Shown: positions 1 to 6,942, counted from the first letter of the stretch. The stretch is 9,945 nucleotides of DNA from Cellvibrionaceae bacterium (GCA_025800435.1 JAOXRV010000359.1:1-9945); one strand, 5' to 3'. Made by a program: numbers and translations. Notes: generated from the sequence alone by a model not told the origin.

Positions 1-237
1 CTGACAAGCTTCGCCCTGGCCATGGTGCGCCACCAAAAACAACTGTTTAAGCGCAGCCGCTTTAGCCCTCGCCAAAATCGCTGGTTTAAACTCGGCGGCA
101 GCCTGTTACTGCTTGGCGGCGCGAGCCTGAGTGTGGCCCAACAAGGCGCCGGCATAGGCCTGAGTTACTGGGCGGCCTATTTAAGCCTGGGGATTATCGG
201 CCTGGCAATGTACTTTGCCTTTGCTGGCAAACAGTGA
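1..237 (+). CDS. DUF3325 family small membrane protein (3' part only)
   Basis: The reading frame is open from the first base of the window and stops with TGA at 235-237, giving 78 residues, so the true start lies outside. The visible part begins LTSFALAMVRHQKQLF, followed by a basic stretch (KRSRFSPRQNRW) and two hydrophobic segments, one around LGGSLLLLGGASLSVA and one near the C-terminus (SYWAAYLSLGIIGLAMYFAF). The combination of 'ALAM.RHQKQLF' with a later hydrophobic pair is what I recognise as DUF3325, a family of roughly 100-residue inner-membrane proteins. Members commonly sit next to PepSY-domain and TonB-dependent receptor genes for iron uptake; those neighbours would lie to the left of this window and cannot be seen. 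The methionine at 22-24 is probably internal, because homologues have a further hydrophobic segment before it. The molecular function is unknown. Confidence 0.72.
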   Translation: MTSFALAMVRHQKQLFKRSRFSPRQNRWFKLGGSLLLLGGASLSVAQQGAGIGLSYWAAYLSLGIIGLAMYFAFAGKQ

Positions 238-282
238 GTGTTGCGGTTAAACATTTTGACCCCAAACGGCCCAATTAGACAT

Positions 283-307
283 GGCAATGACAGTTATCGC
301 CATTGCC
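283..307 (+). terminator. Dyad that may be a weak terminator after the DUF3325 gene
   Basis: Arms GGCAATG (283-289) and CATTGCC (301-307) form a perfect 7-bp dyad with an 11-nt loop, 46 bp after the DUF3325 stop. It is followed by CCCTCTTTT, a short and interrupted T-run, so a rho-independent terminator is possible but weak. It also lies 71 bp before the next start codon, so an operator role for the downstream flavoprotein gene is an alternative. Confidence 0.3.
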
Positions 308-365
308 CCCTCTTTTGTATAAGTCCATATTTAGGATACTTTAGCCCCATAATTTCTACACCACC

Positions 366-371
366 AAAGGA
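366..371 (+). promoter_or_regulatory. Ribosome binding site of the nitronate monooxygenase gene
   Basis: AAAGGA lies six bases before the ATG at 378 and fixes that start. No in-frame upstream start has a comparable site. Confidence 0.7.
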
Positions 372-377
372 ACCACC

Positions 378-1349
378 ATGGCTATTCCAGATATTTTAAA
401 AGGCCGCCTCTCGGTACCCGCCGTCGCCTCCCCCTTGTTTATTATTTCCAACCCCGAACTGGTATTGGCCCAGTGTAAAGCCGGTATGGTCGGCTCCTTC
501 CCCTCGCTCAACGCCCGCGGCGAGGGCGAGTTTGAAAAGTGGCTGCAATACATCAATGAAGAATTAGACCGCCACAACCAAGAAAACCCAGACAAGCCCG
601 CCGCACCATTTGCGGTGAACCAAATTGTGCACCGCTCTAATGGCCGCCTGGATGAAGATCTGGAGCTGTGCGTTAAATATAAAGTGCCCATTATTATTAC
701 CTCGCTGGGTGCACGCACCGAGTTAAACGAAGCCATTCACTCATACGGTGGTATCACCCTGCACGATATTATCAACAACACCTTCGCCAAAAAGGCGATC
801 GAAAAAGGCGCCGACGGCTTGATCGCGGTTGCTGCCGGTGCCGGCGGCCACGCTGGGGTACAATCGCCACTGGCCTTAATTCAAGAAATTCGCGCTTGGT
901 TTGATGGCCCGCTGCTGCTATCCGGTTCTATTGCCACCGGCGATTCAATCTTAGCGGCCCAGGCCATGGGTGCCGATATGGCTTATATCGGCTCTGGTTT
1001 TATTGCCACCACCGAAGCCAATGCAGATGAACGCTACAAACAAATGGTTGCCGATTGCAGCGCCGAAGATATTGTTTACAGCAACCTGTTTACCGGCGTT
1101 CACGGCAACTACCTCAAGCCCTCTATCGAAGCGGCCGGCATGGACCCCGACAAGCTGCCCGAGAGCGATCCTTCAAAAATGAATTTTGGCTCAGGCGGCG
1201 ATCAGAAGAGCAAGGCATGGAAAGATATTTGGGGCTGCGGCCAGGGTATCGGCGCCATTAAAGAGGTGCGCCCTGCGGCTGAGTATATTGCCGAGTTAGG
1301 GGCCCAATATAAAGCAGCCCTGGCGCGCCTAAACGCACTACAGGGCTGA
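378..1349 (+). CDS. Nitronate monooxygenase family FMN-dependent oxidoreductase
   Basis: This complete 323-residue protein is a cytoplasmic TIM-barrel flavoprotein of the nitronate monooxygenase (2-nitropropane dioxygenase-like) family. Characterised members use FMN and oxygen to oxidise alkyl nitronates such as propionate-3-nitronate; some relatives are instead NADH:quinone reductases. The family signature AAGAGGHAG is at residues 152-160, with His158 in the position of the usual catalytic histidine. The FMN phosphate-binding segments are SGSIATGD (182-189) and GADMAYIGSGF (198-208). The N-terminus (GRLSVPAVASPLFIISNPEL) and C-terminal KAWKDIWGCGQGIGAIKEV follow a well-conserved subgroup common in proteobacteria whose substrate is mostly untested. 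The start is supported by AAAGGA (366-371) six bases before ATG. It stands alone, 140 bp after the DUF3325 gene and convergent with ppnN. I am sure of the family, less sure of the reaction. Confidence 0.9.
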   Translation: MAIPDILKGRLSVPAVASPLFIISNPELVLAQCKAGMVGSFPSLNARGEGEFEKWLQYINEELDRHNQENPDKPAAPFAVNQIVHRSNGRLDEDLELCVKYKVPIIITSLGARTELNEAIHSYGGITLHDIINNTFAKKAIEKGADGLIAVAAGAGGHAGVQSPLALIQEIRAWFDGPLLLSGSIATGDSILAAQAMGADMAYIGSGFIATTEANADERYKQMVADCSAEDIVYSNLFTGVHGNYLKPSIEAAGMDPDKLPESDPSKMNFGSGGDQKSKAWKDIWGCGQGIGAIKEVRPAAEYIAELGAQYKAALARLNALQG

Positions 1350-1380
1350 AAGCTACTCGTAACATACAACAAGCAAGTTT

Positions 1381-1419
1381 GTGTGGGTTCTGCAGCGTAG
1401 GGAGTCGCGCAGTCCACAC
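1381..1419. repeat. Interrupted stem-loop 31 bp after the flavoprotein gene
   Basis: Outer arms GTGTGG (1381-1386) and CCACAC (1414-1419) enclose CTGC (1390-1393) and GCAG (1409-1412), then GCG (1395-1397) and CGC (1406-1408), around the loop TAGGGAGT. That is 13 base pairs with small internal bulges. It is positioned where a terminator or a 3'-end stabilising hairpin would be, but only TTCTACG follows, not a T-tract. Confidence 0.4.
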
Positions 1420-1537
1420 TTCTACGTAAAACGAACGCCGCCTCTGAGTGGCAAACTTAAACACCGCAACGCTTAGCACTTAGCCCACGGTGGTTAAGGC
1501 AGTTATTGCCGCCCCAAAAGGCTGTGTTCGATTGAAA

Positions 1538-1563
1538 GAATGCCCCGTCCCCTGGGGCAATTC
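1538..1563. repeat. GC-rich hairpin in the convergent gap
   Basis: Arms TGCCCC (1541-1546) and GGGGCA (1554-1559) pair around a 7-nt loop, and flanking GAA and TTC extend the stem to nine pairs across a single bulged A (1560). On the minus strand it is followed by TTTC only. It may contribute to ending transcription from either side; a structural RNA role cannot be judged. Confidence 0.35.
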
Positions 1564-1712
1564 ACCCCCAGCCGCCGGCAAACGTGCCACAGTTCACATC
1601 TTGACCGTCAAAACCAATCCTTAAAACCAAATTAAAAAATAATGATCAGTTCCTTCGAATTAGAAAACCCGCTCAAGATTTTTAGTTCTTTTGGCTCACA
1701 ATCGAGATGGGC

Positions 1713-3077
1713 TTATAGAGCCAATTCGTAGCAGGGCTTATATTCACCTTTTAATTTCATCCGGCCGTCACGCACAAAACTGCGCAGCAAGCGATCCATA
1801 GCGGCCATTATTGCCGGGTCGCCACTGAGTTGATAAGGGCCGTGCCGGCGAATCTGCTCGATACCAAAGGCTTTTACATTACCGGCCACAATACCGGAAA
1901 AAGCGCTGCGTAAACTGGCCACTAAACGATGGCCCGGCTGGGCTTTATGCAGTTGCAGGCCCGCCATATTTTGATGATCTGGGTGGAAGGGATGCTGCAA
2001 TTCCTCGGGGATATGCAGCTGCCAGTTGTAGGCGTAAGACTCGTGCAAGCGGCGCCGCCGACGAGCCACATTTTCAACCCCCTGCTTGGCCAGACGCGCC
2101 ACCTGGGCCGGCTGACCGCTGACGATGGTGTAGTAACGACTGGCCTCTTCACCCAGGGCGGCGCGAATAAAACTGTCCAGCTCGGCAAAATAATCCGGTT
2201 TCTCTTCGGGCGCGGCAAACACTAGCGATAGCTCGGTATCGGCGTTTTTAGGGTGCATTAAAATGCCGAGCAAGTACATCACCTCTTCGGCGGTGCCGGC
2301 ACCACCGGGGAACACAATAATATTGTGTGCTAAACGCACAAAGGCCTCTAACCGTTTTTCAATATCCGGCAGAATCACCAGTTCGTTGACAATGGGATTG
2401 GGCGATTCCGAGGCGATAATACCGGGCTCGGTAATGCCGATATAGCGGCCGTTTTTAATTTGCTGCTTGCCGTGGCCGACCGCCGCCCCTTTCATCGGCC
2501 CCTTCATGGCGCCAATGCCACAGCCGGTGGCCACATCCAAACCGCGCAGGCCCATTTGATAGCCCACTTTTTTGCTGTATTCGTATTCCAAACGGTCGAT
2601 CGAATGACCGCCCCAGCACACTACCAAATTGGGCATATGCTCGGTTTTTACCACCGAGGCATTGCGCAAAATGCGAAACACCGTATCGCAGATACCCTCG
2701 GCGGTTTGTAAATCAAAGCGACCCTCTTGACCGAGCTTGCTTTGAAAAAACACAATATCGCGCAGCACATCAAACAACTGGTCTTGAATACCCCGAATCA
2801 TGGTGCCGTCGACAAAGGCCGAGGCCGGTGCATTGTGCACTTCTAATTTTAAACCTCTGGATTGAGGTTTAAGCTCAATCCGAAAATTTTTAAATTTATT
2901 CAGCAATAACTCGGGGTCGTCTTCTTCGCTGCCGGCGTTGAGCACCGCCAGCGCACACTCGCGAAACAGGCGCTGGGTTTGCGGGTGGGAATCCATCAGC
3001 GATTCCATCTCCCGGTGGGAGAGCAAATTCATCGAGCGAGTGGGCCGCACCGTGGCGAAGCGAACTATATCATTCAT
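1713..3077 (-). CDS. ppnN: Pyrimidine/purine nucleotide 5'-monophosphate nucleosidase PpnN (YgdH)
   Basis: The 454-residue product has exactly the length of E. coli PpnN and matches it along its whole length. PpnN is a cytoplasmic enzyme that cleaves the N-glycosidic bond of nucleoside monophosphates, giving a free base and ribose 5-phosphate; in E. coli it is bound and stimulated by (p)ppGpp and affects growth resumption and antibiotic tolerance. The central LOG/Rossmann domain is plain: CWGGHSI (154-160), TGCGIGAMKGPMKGA (184-198), PDIEKRLEAFVR (237-248) and the LOG signature PGGAGTAEE (257-265). The N-terminal domain (AFVDGTMIRGIQ, about 88-98) and C-terminal domain (AFSGIVAGNVK) that distinguish PpnN from short cytokinin-type LOG proteins are both present. 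The start at ATG 3077 has GGAAG six bases upstream. It follows the efflux gene by 61 bp and may be the last gene of its operon. Confidence 0.95.
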   Translation of the reverse strand: MNDIVRFATVRPTRSMNLLSHREMESLMDSHPQTQRLFRECALAVLNAGSEEDDPELLLNKFKNFRIELKPQSRGLKLEVHNAPASAFVDGTMIRGIQDQLFDVLRDIVFFQSKLGQEGRFDLQTAEGICDTVFRILRNASVVKTEHMPNLVVCWGGHSIDRLEYEYSKKVGYQMGLRGLDVATGCGIGAMKGPMKGAAVGHGKQQIKNGRYIGITEPGIIASESPNPIVNELVILPDIEKRLEAFVRLAHNIIVFPGGAGTAEEVMYLLGILMHPKNADTELSLVFAAPEEKPDYFAELDSFIRAALGEEASRYYTIVSGQPAQVARLAKQGVENVARRRRRLHESYAYNWQLHIPEELQHPFHPDHQNMAGLQLHKAQPGHRLVASLRSAFSGIVAGNVKAFGIEQIRRHGPYQLSGDPAIMAAMDRLLRSFVRDGRMKLKGEYKPCYELAL

Positions 3078-3130
3078 ACAAAACTTCCAATTATCTCGCG
3101 GGCAAGGGCCAGCATGGGCGAATAATATGA

Positions 3131-3151
3131 CAGCGGCGTTAACTGCCGCTG
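3131..3151 (-). terminator. Hairpin over the transporter stop codon, possible attenuating terminator
   Basis: CAGCGGC (3131-3137) and GCCGCTG (3145-3151) form a perfect 7-bp stem with a 7-nt loop that contains the TAA stop of the transporter gene. On the minus strand it is followed by TCATATTATT, which is T-rich but not a clean T-run. It may partly end transcription before ppnN or protect the upstream message end. Confidence 0.35.
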
Positions 3152-4356
3152 GACTCGGACTCTAGCTTCTCAACGACCACCGTAATGGCAAAAGCCAGAA
3201 CTGCGCAGAAACAAAAACCCAACACCAAAGGCAGCACACTGCCCTGGTAAAAACTGCCGATCACAACCGCCAGCACAAAGGAAACCAAAGTGGATACCGA
3301 GCCCACCACCGCCGCACCAATACCGGCCAGGGCACCCAGGGGCTCCATGGCGATGGAGCCCATATTGCCAAACACCATGCCCACACAAAATAAAATAGAG
3401 GCTAAATACAGCATATAAACCAATAAACTCGGCTCACCTAAAAAATAGTTTAGCAAAGCAAAGCCGATAGAGATGCCAGCAATGGCAAATATGGCGCGCC
3501 GGGCTAGATAGCGCATCCCGTACTTAATCACAATGCGGCCATTAACCACCGAGGCCGTCCCCAGGCACAGGGCCAGGGCCGCAAACAATAAGGGGAAGTG
3601 CTCGCCACCGCCGAGCTGTATCGACAGCACCTGCTGGGAGGTTGCCAAAAACGCCACAAAAGCACCGGACACACAACCCGCTGCCAAGGTGTAACCGATG
3701 GCGGTGGGGTGGCGCAGCACCGCCCAAAAGCCACGGGCAATATCCTTGGCTCGAAATGGCCGGCGCAGCTCTGGCTTTAAGGTTTCCGCTTGGCGCAGGC
3801 CAAGCCACAGCCACACCACCACCGCCAAGGCCATCAGCGAGGCATAAATCATGCGCCAGTCTGCCAACCACAACACCAGCTGCCCCAGGCTGGGGGCCAG
3901 CGCCGGGACGATAATAAAAACCGTCATAATAAATGACATCACCCGGGCCATTTCCCGGCCCTGGTACTGATCGCGCACCATGGCCATGCTCACCACCCGC
4001 GGGCCAGCCAGGCCCAGGCCCTGTAAAAAGCGCCCGCCAAGCATCAGCTCAAAACTCGGTGCCCACATCGATAGGGCACAGCCGGCGACAAATAAACACA
4101 GGCCAATATAGGCGGTGGGTTTGCGCCCCAGGCGATCGGACAAGGGCCCAAAAAATAACTGCCCCACCCCAAGGCCCATAAACAAATAGGCGATAATCAG
4201 CTGCACCTGATTGGGGTCGCTGACCCCGAGCTGGCGGCCAATAATATCCAGCGCCGGCAGCATTGCATCAATAGACAGCGCCACCAGTGAGGTCATCAAG
4301 GCCAACAGGGCCACAAACTCGGCCAGGGATAGGGGTTTTAAGGGCTGTTTAGACAC
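3139..4356 (-). CDS. Bcr/CflA-type major facilitator drug efflux transporter
   Basis: This 405-residue protein is a complete 12-helix major facilitator transporter of the inner membrane, most like the Bcr/CflA drug:proton antiporter group (bicyclomycin, sulfonamide or chloramphenicol exporters). Supporting features are the first helix with SIDAMLPALDII (29-39, an Asp typical of this group), motif A GPLSDRLGRKP (70-80) in the loop after helix 2, RFLQGLGLAG (109-118) with the helix-4 arginine, VRDQ (127-130), and the antiporter motif C-like PALAPSLGQL (151-160). The two halves are joined by a basic loop near residues 195-210. The start is GTG at 4356 (not ATG), with GGAG five bases upstream. 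It lies 27 bp after yqcC and 61 bp before ppnN on the same strand. The substrate cannot be inferred from sequence; a metabolite exporter is a possible alternative. Confidence 0.88.
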   Translation of the reverse strand: MSKQPLKPLSLAEFVALLALMTSLVALSIDAMLPALDIIGRQLGVSDPNQVQLIIAYLFMGLGVGQLFFGPLSDRLGRKPTAYIGLCLFVAGCALSMWAPSFELMLGGRFLQGLGLAGPRVVSMAMVRDQYQGREMARVMSFIMTVFIIVPALAPSLGQLVLWLADWRMIYASLMALAVVVWLWLGLRQAETLKPELRRPFRAKDIARGFWAVLRHPTAIGYTLAAGCVSGAFVAFLATSQQVLSIQLGGGEHFPLLFAALALCLGTASVVNGRIVIKYGMRYLARRAIFAIAGISIGFALLNYFLGEPSLLVYMLYLASILFCVGMVFGNMGSIAMEPLGALAGIGAAVVGSVSTLVSFVLAVVIGSFYQGSVLPLVLGFCFCAVLAFAITVVVEKLESESSGS

Positions 4357-4383
4357 AGGGTCTCCAATTGTTGCGTTTGCGCC

Positions 4384-4713
4384 CTATTCACCGGCACATT
4401 CCAATAGTTCATCGAGCTGCAACAGCAGCGGTTCAAGGGCGGCTATAATTTCTGGCTTGGCCCGATACACCTCGGCCACCATCGGCGCGATACCACAGCG
4501 AGGCGGCAGCTGGGCCCGGGCCTGTACCAGCTCGCCCATGCGCGGCAAAAATATAAACTGTAACCACTGGTGAAAATCCAGGGTGTCGATACAAAAGGGC
4601 TGGCTGCTGGCCAGGGCCTCGGCACTGGGCGCTTGTTGCTGCCACAGGCCCTGTTGCTGTAATACCTGTTGCAGCTGCAGCAGTGCGGCAGCCACGGCCT
4701 CATATCGATTCAT
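4384..4713 (-). CDS. yqcC: YqcC family (DUF446) small protein
   Basis: The product from ATG 4713 has 109 residues, the same length as E. coli YqcC, and shares its core: SSQPFCIDTLDFHQWLQFIF (36-55) followed by LPRM (56-59), where YqcC has a very similar S-QPF-DT-WLQ-PRM series. The family is cytoplasmic, mainly helical and of unknown function. The N-terminal helix is unusually glutamine-rich (9 Gln in residues 12-27). The frame can be extended to TTG at 4740, inside dinG, but the ATG at 4713 has GGTGG four bases upstream and matches the family start. It begins 10 bp after the dinG stop and ends 27 bp before the transporter start, so translation with dinG is probably linked. Confidence 0.85.
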   Translation of the reverse strand: MNRYEAVAAALLQLQQVLQQQGLWQQQAPSAEALASSQPFCIDTLDFHQWLQFIFLPRMGELVQARAQLPPRCGIAPMVAEVYRAKPEIIAALEPLLLQLDELLECAGE

Positions 4714-4723
4714 AAAGCCACCG

Positions 4724-6853
4724 TTAAAAACGCCGGGCAAAAGGCGGCAGTGAGTTTAGAATCGCCTGGCCATAGCGACGGCTGAGCAGGCGATTATCCA
4801 ACAGGGTTACCGTGCCGGTATCGGCTTCGGTGCGCAGCAGGCGGCCGCTGGCCTGAATTAAGCGCACACAGGCGTCGGGCACGGTAATTTCCATAAACGG
4901 GTTGCCACCACGGGCCTCGACCCACTCCGCCAAAGACGCTTCAACCGGATCATCGGGTACCGCAAAGGGAATCTTTGCAATCACCACATGGCTGCAGTAT
5001 TTACCCGGCAGGTCGATACCTTCGGCAAAGCTGGCCAAGCCGAAGATAACACTTTGCAGCTCGCGGTCGACGGCTTTTTTATGGGCTTTGATAATTTCCT
5101 GTTTGGATTTATCGCCCTGCAATAATACCCGCCCCTGCCAGGCCATGGGCAGGCCCTCGTGCACCTCGCGCATCTGCCGGCGCGAGGAAAACAATACCAG
5201 GCTGCCCAGCTCATCTTTTAATAATTCGGGAATGCTGTCGACCAGGGCCTGAGTATGGTCTTGCACCTTACCGCCATCGCCGGCGCTGGGGGGAATTTGC
5301 AAACTGCCATTGCCCTGGTAATCAAAGGGGCTGGGCACCGAATCGTAGCAGCTATCGGGCGGCGTGCCGGCACGCATGCAAAAGCGATCAAATTTTTGCA
5401 GCGCAGTTAACGTAGCCGAGGTGACTACCGCGCCGCAGCAGCGGCTCCACAGGCCACCGGCGAGGGTGCCGGCGGCCAAAATGGGGCTGGAACACACCTC
5501 AAGGTCGATATAGCCACCAATTTCGACCACGGTAATCCAACGTGCGGTGGGCGGGTAGTTGGGGTCATCGGGTTTGGCAAAGCTAAACCACAGCGCGCTA
5601 TTGGCCTCGGCCCGGGCTTGCCAGTTGCCGATTAGCGGGTACCAGTTTTCCAGGTCGACCTTGGGCACATCGCAAAAGGCATCCTCCATCGATTCTTCGA
5701 CTTCTCTGGCCATTTTGCCCAGAAGATCTTCTAGCCGGTCAAACGCCTGGTAAATTTGTTCGGCCAACTCGGCGATGTCGGCCGGCACTATGCCGCCATC
5801 AAAGCGGTAGCGCAATTGGCGCTCGTTGTCATCGATAGTGTCGGCCAGGGCCTGCAATAAAGGGTAGACTCGGTCGAGCTGGGTGCGCGCATCTTGCAGG
5901 GCGCCGGGCAGCTGCTCGCCAAAGCGGTCGACATTGCCGGCACCGGAGATCTCACCCAGCATGGCGGACAATTGTTTTAAACTTTGCTCCAACCACTTGG
6001 AGGTGGCCAATACCCGGCTGTGGTGGGCAAAATGGCCCAGGGCCTTATCCGGCAGGTGGTGGCCCTCATCAAAAATATAAATTGTGTCTTCTGGCGCGGG
6101 CAATACCGCGCCGCCGCCCAGGGCCAAATCCGCCAGCACCAGGTCGTGGTTGGTAACAATCACGTCCACATTGGTGATATTGTCTCGGGCTTTTAAAAAA
6201 CTGCAGCTGGAAACATTCGAGCAGCGCCGGCCCGTGCACTGGCGGTGGTCGGTGGTCACCCGGCGCCAAACGTCATCCTCAAAGCCCTCCTCCCAGTTAT
6301 CTTTATCGCCATCCCAATCATTGGCGGCCAGGGCCTCGGTCATGGATTGATAAATTTTAATGGACTGCTCGTCCAAGCCGCTGCTGTACTCTTCGTACAA
6401 GGCCTGGGTCGGGTCGGCCGGGGTGGGGCTATCGATTTGCTGCAGCAAAGTATCGAGCTTACTTAGACAGAGGTAGCGACCGCGCCCCTTGGCCAGGGCA
6501 AAACTAAATTGCAGGCCGCTGTTGTGGCGCACATCGGGCAGGTCTTTATTGACGATTTGCTCCTGCAGGGCCACGGTGGCGGTAGACACCACCAATTTTT
6601 TACCCAGCGCCTTGGCAATGGGCAGCGCCGCCAACAGATAGGCCACGGTTTTGCCGGTACCGGTGCCGGCCTCCACTACACAGATATGGCCCTGGCTCTG
6701 GCGCTCGTCTTCGTCATCCAAAACGATGCCGCCCAGGGTGCGGGCGATATCGGCGATCATCAGCTTTTGGCCGTAGCGGGCACGCAGGCCCTTGGCCTCA
6801 AGAAAGTGGCTGTAGGCGCCTTGGATCTGTTGTTTTAAATCGTCACTGAGCAT
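4724..6853 (-). CDS. dinG: ATP-dependent DNA helicase DinG
   Basis: DinG is an iron-sulfur superfamily 2 (XPD-like) helicase that unwinds DNA 5' to 3' and resolves R-loops, D-loops and G-quadruplexes in damaged or colliding chromosomes. Counting from ATG 6853 the protein has 709 residues (E. coli: 716). Visible motifs are Walker A EAGTGTGKT (61-69), the four iron-sulfur cysteines Cys129, Cys206, Cys211 and Cys217 with the last three at the same spacing as in E. coli DinG, the DEGHH box (262-266), TSATL (478-482), SFAEGIDLPG (608-617) and motif VI QASGRLLRTEADTG (667-680). The frame extends to GTG 6889, but MLSDDLKQQI aligns with the E. coli N-terminus (MALTAALKAQI), and the extension overlaps a candidate operator; neither start has a clear ribosome binding site. 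It precedes yqcC by 10 bp. No key residue is missing. Confidence 0.95.
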   Translation of the reverse strand: MLSDDLKQQIQGAYSHFLEAKGLRARYGQKLMIADIARTLGGIVLDDEDERQSQGHICVVEAGTGTGKTVAYLLAALPIAKALGKKLVVSTATVALQEQIVNKDLPDVRHNSGLQFSFALAKGRGRYLCLSKLDTLLQQIDSPTPADPTQALYEEYSSGLDEQSIKIYQSMTEALAANDWDGDKDNWEEGFEDDVWRRVTTDHRQCTGRRCSNVSSCSFLKARDNITNVDVIVTNHDLVLADLALGGGAVLPAPEDTIYIFDEGHHLPDKALGHFAHHSRVLATSKWLEQSLKQLSAMLGEISGAGNVDRFGEQLPGALQDARTQLDRVYPLLQALADTIDDNERQLRYRFDGGIVPADIAELAEQIYQAFDRLEDLLGKMAREVEESMEDAFCDVPKVDLENWYPLIGNWQARAEANSALWFSFAKPDDPNYPPTARWITVVEIGGYIDLEVCSSPILAAGTLAGGLWSRCCGAVVTSATLTALQKFDRFCMRAGTPPDSCYDSVPSPFDYQGNGSLQIPPSAGDGGKVQDHTQALVDSIPELLKDELGSLVLFSSRRQMREVHEGLPMAWQGRVLLQGDKSKQEIIKAHKKAVDRELQSVIFGLASFAEGIDLPGKYCSHVVIAKIPFAVPDDPVEASLAEWVEARGGNPFMEITVPDACVRLIQASGRLLRTEADTGTVTLLDNRLLSRRYGQAILNSLPPFARRF

Positions 6854-6865
6854 GGGCGGGCCGGC

Positions 6866-6880
6866 GTGCCCCGGGGGCAC
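6866..6880. repeat. 15-nt palindrome in the dinG leader
   Basis: GTGCCCC (6866-6872) and GGGGCAC (6874-6880) are perfect inverted arms around one central base, beginning 13 bases upstream of the proposed dinG ATG. In RNA it could fold as a GC-rich hairpin near the translation start, or the DNA could bind a dimeric protein. It lies inside the optional N-terminal extension of dinG, so it could also be coding if the GTG start were used. Confidence 0.4.
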
Positions 6881-6888
6881 CTTGAACA

Positions 6889-6912
6889 CTGGATAAATGG
6901 CCAGCTATTCTA
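6889..6912 (-). promoter_or_regulatory. Candidate dinG promoter with LexA-like operator
   Basis: Read on the plus strand, 6889-6904 is CTGGATAAATGGCCAG: a 16-bp site with the CTG-N10-CAG framework of LexA boxes and an AT-rich core, though the fourth base of each half is G/C instead of the usual T/A (CTGT-N8-ACAG). Directly upstream on the minus strand is TAGAAT (6907-6912), a 5-of-6 match to a -10 hexamer, with only a poor -35 (TATTCC) 17 bp further. A start site near 6900 would fall in the box, as expected for repression. E. coli dinG is a LexA-controlled SOS gene, so the location makes sense, but the match is degenerate. Confidence 0.35.
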
Positions 6913-6920
6913 GCGGTTTT

Positions 6921-6942
6921 GGGCCGCCGGGAATAGCGGCCC
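6921..6942. repeat. GC-rich stem-loop between the acyltransferase and dinG
   Basis: GGGCCGC (6921-6927) and GCGGCCC (6936-6942) form a perfect 7-bp stem with an 8-nt loop, 11 bp past the acyltransferase stop. In the direction of transcription (minus) it is followed by AAAACCGC instead of T residues, so it is not a canonical terminator. It may limit read-through into dinG or stabilise the upstream transcript. Confidence 0.4.

Larger units (their letters stand above)
1350..1712. other. Convergent intergenic region without a gene
   Basis: This 363-bp stretch separates the stop codons of the flavoprotein gene (+) and ppnN (-). I find no open frame with a ribosome binding site or recognisable protein. 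It contains two hairpin-forming segments (1381-1419 and 1538-1563, listed separately) and an AT-rich part (about 1615-1700). A short dyad, TTGGCTC (1691-1697) with GAGCCAA (1718-1724), overlaps the last codons of ppnN but has no T-run on either strand. No textbook rho-independent terminator is present for either gene, so termination may be factor-dependent. Confidence 0.6.

Noticed and set aside
256..280. Sigma-70 promoter for the flavoprotein gene using TTGACC at 256-261.
   Set aside because: No -10 hexamer is found at 16-18 bp; the nearest AT-rich options give spacers of 13-14 bp.
1691..1724. TTGGCTC/GAGCCAA dyad as the ppnN terminator.
   Set aside because: It has a 20-nt loop, overlaps coding sequence and is followed on the minus strand by A-rich sequence instead of T residues.
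6509..6838. 109-residue plus-strand open frame opposite dinG, and several similar ones opposite dinG, ppnN and the transporter.
   Set aside because: They arise from GC-rich third codon positions of the real genes; their proteins are low-complexity and unlike known families, with no ribosome binding sites.
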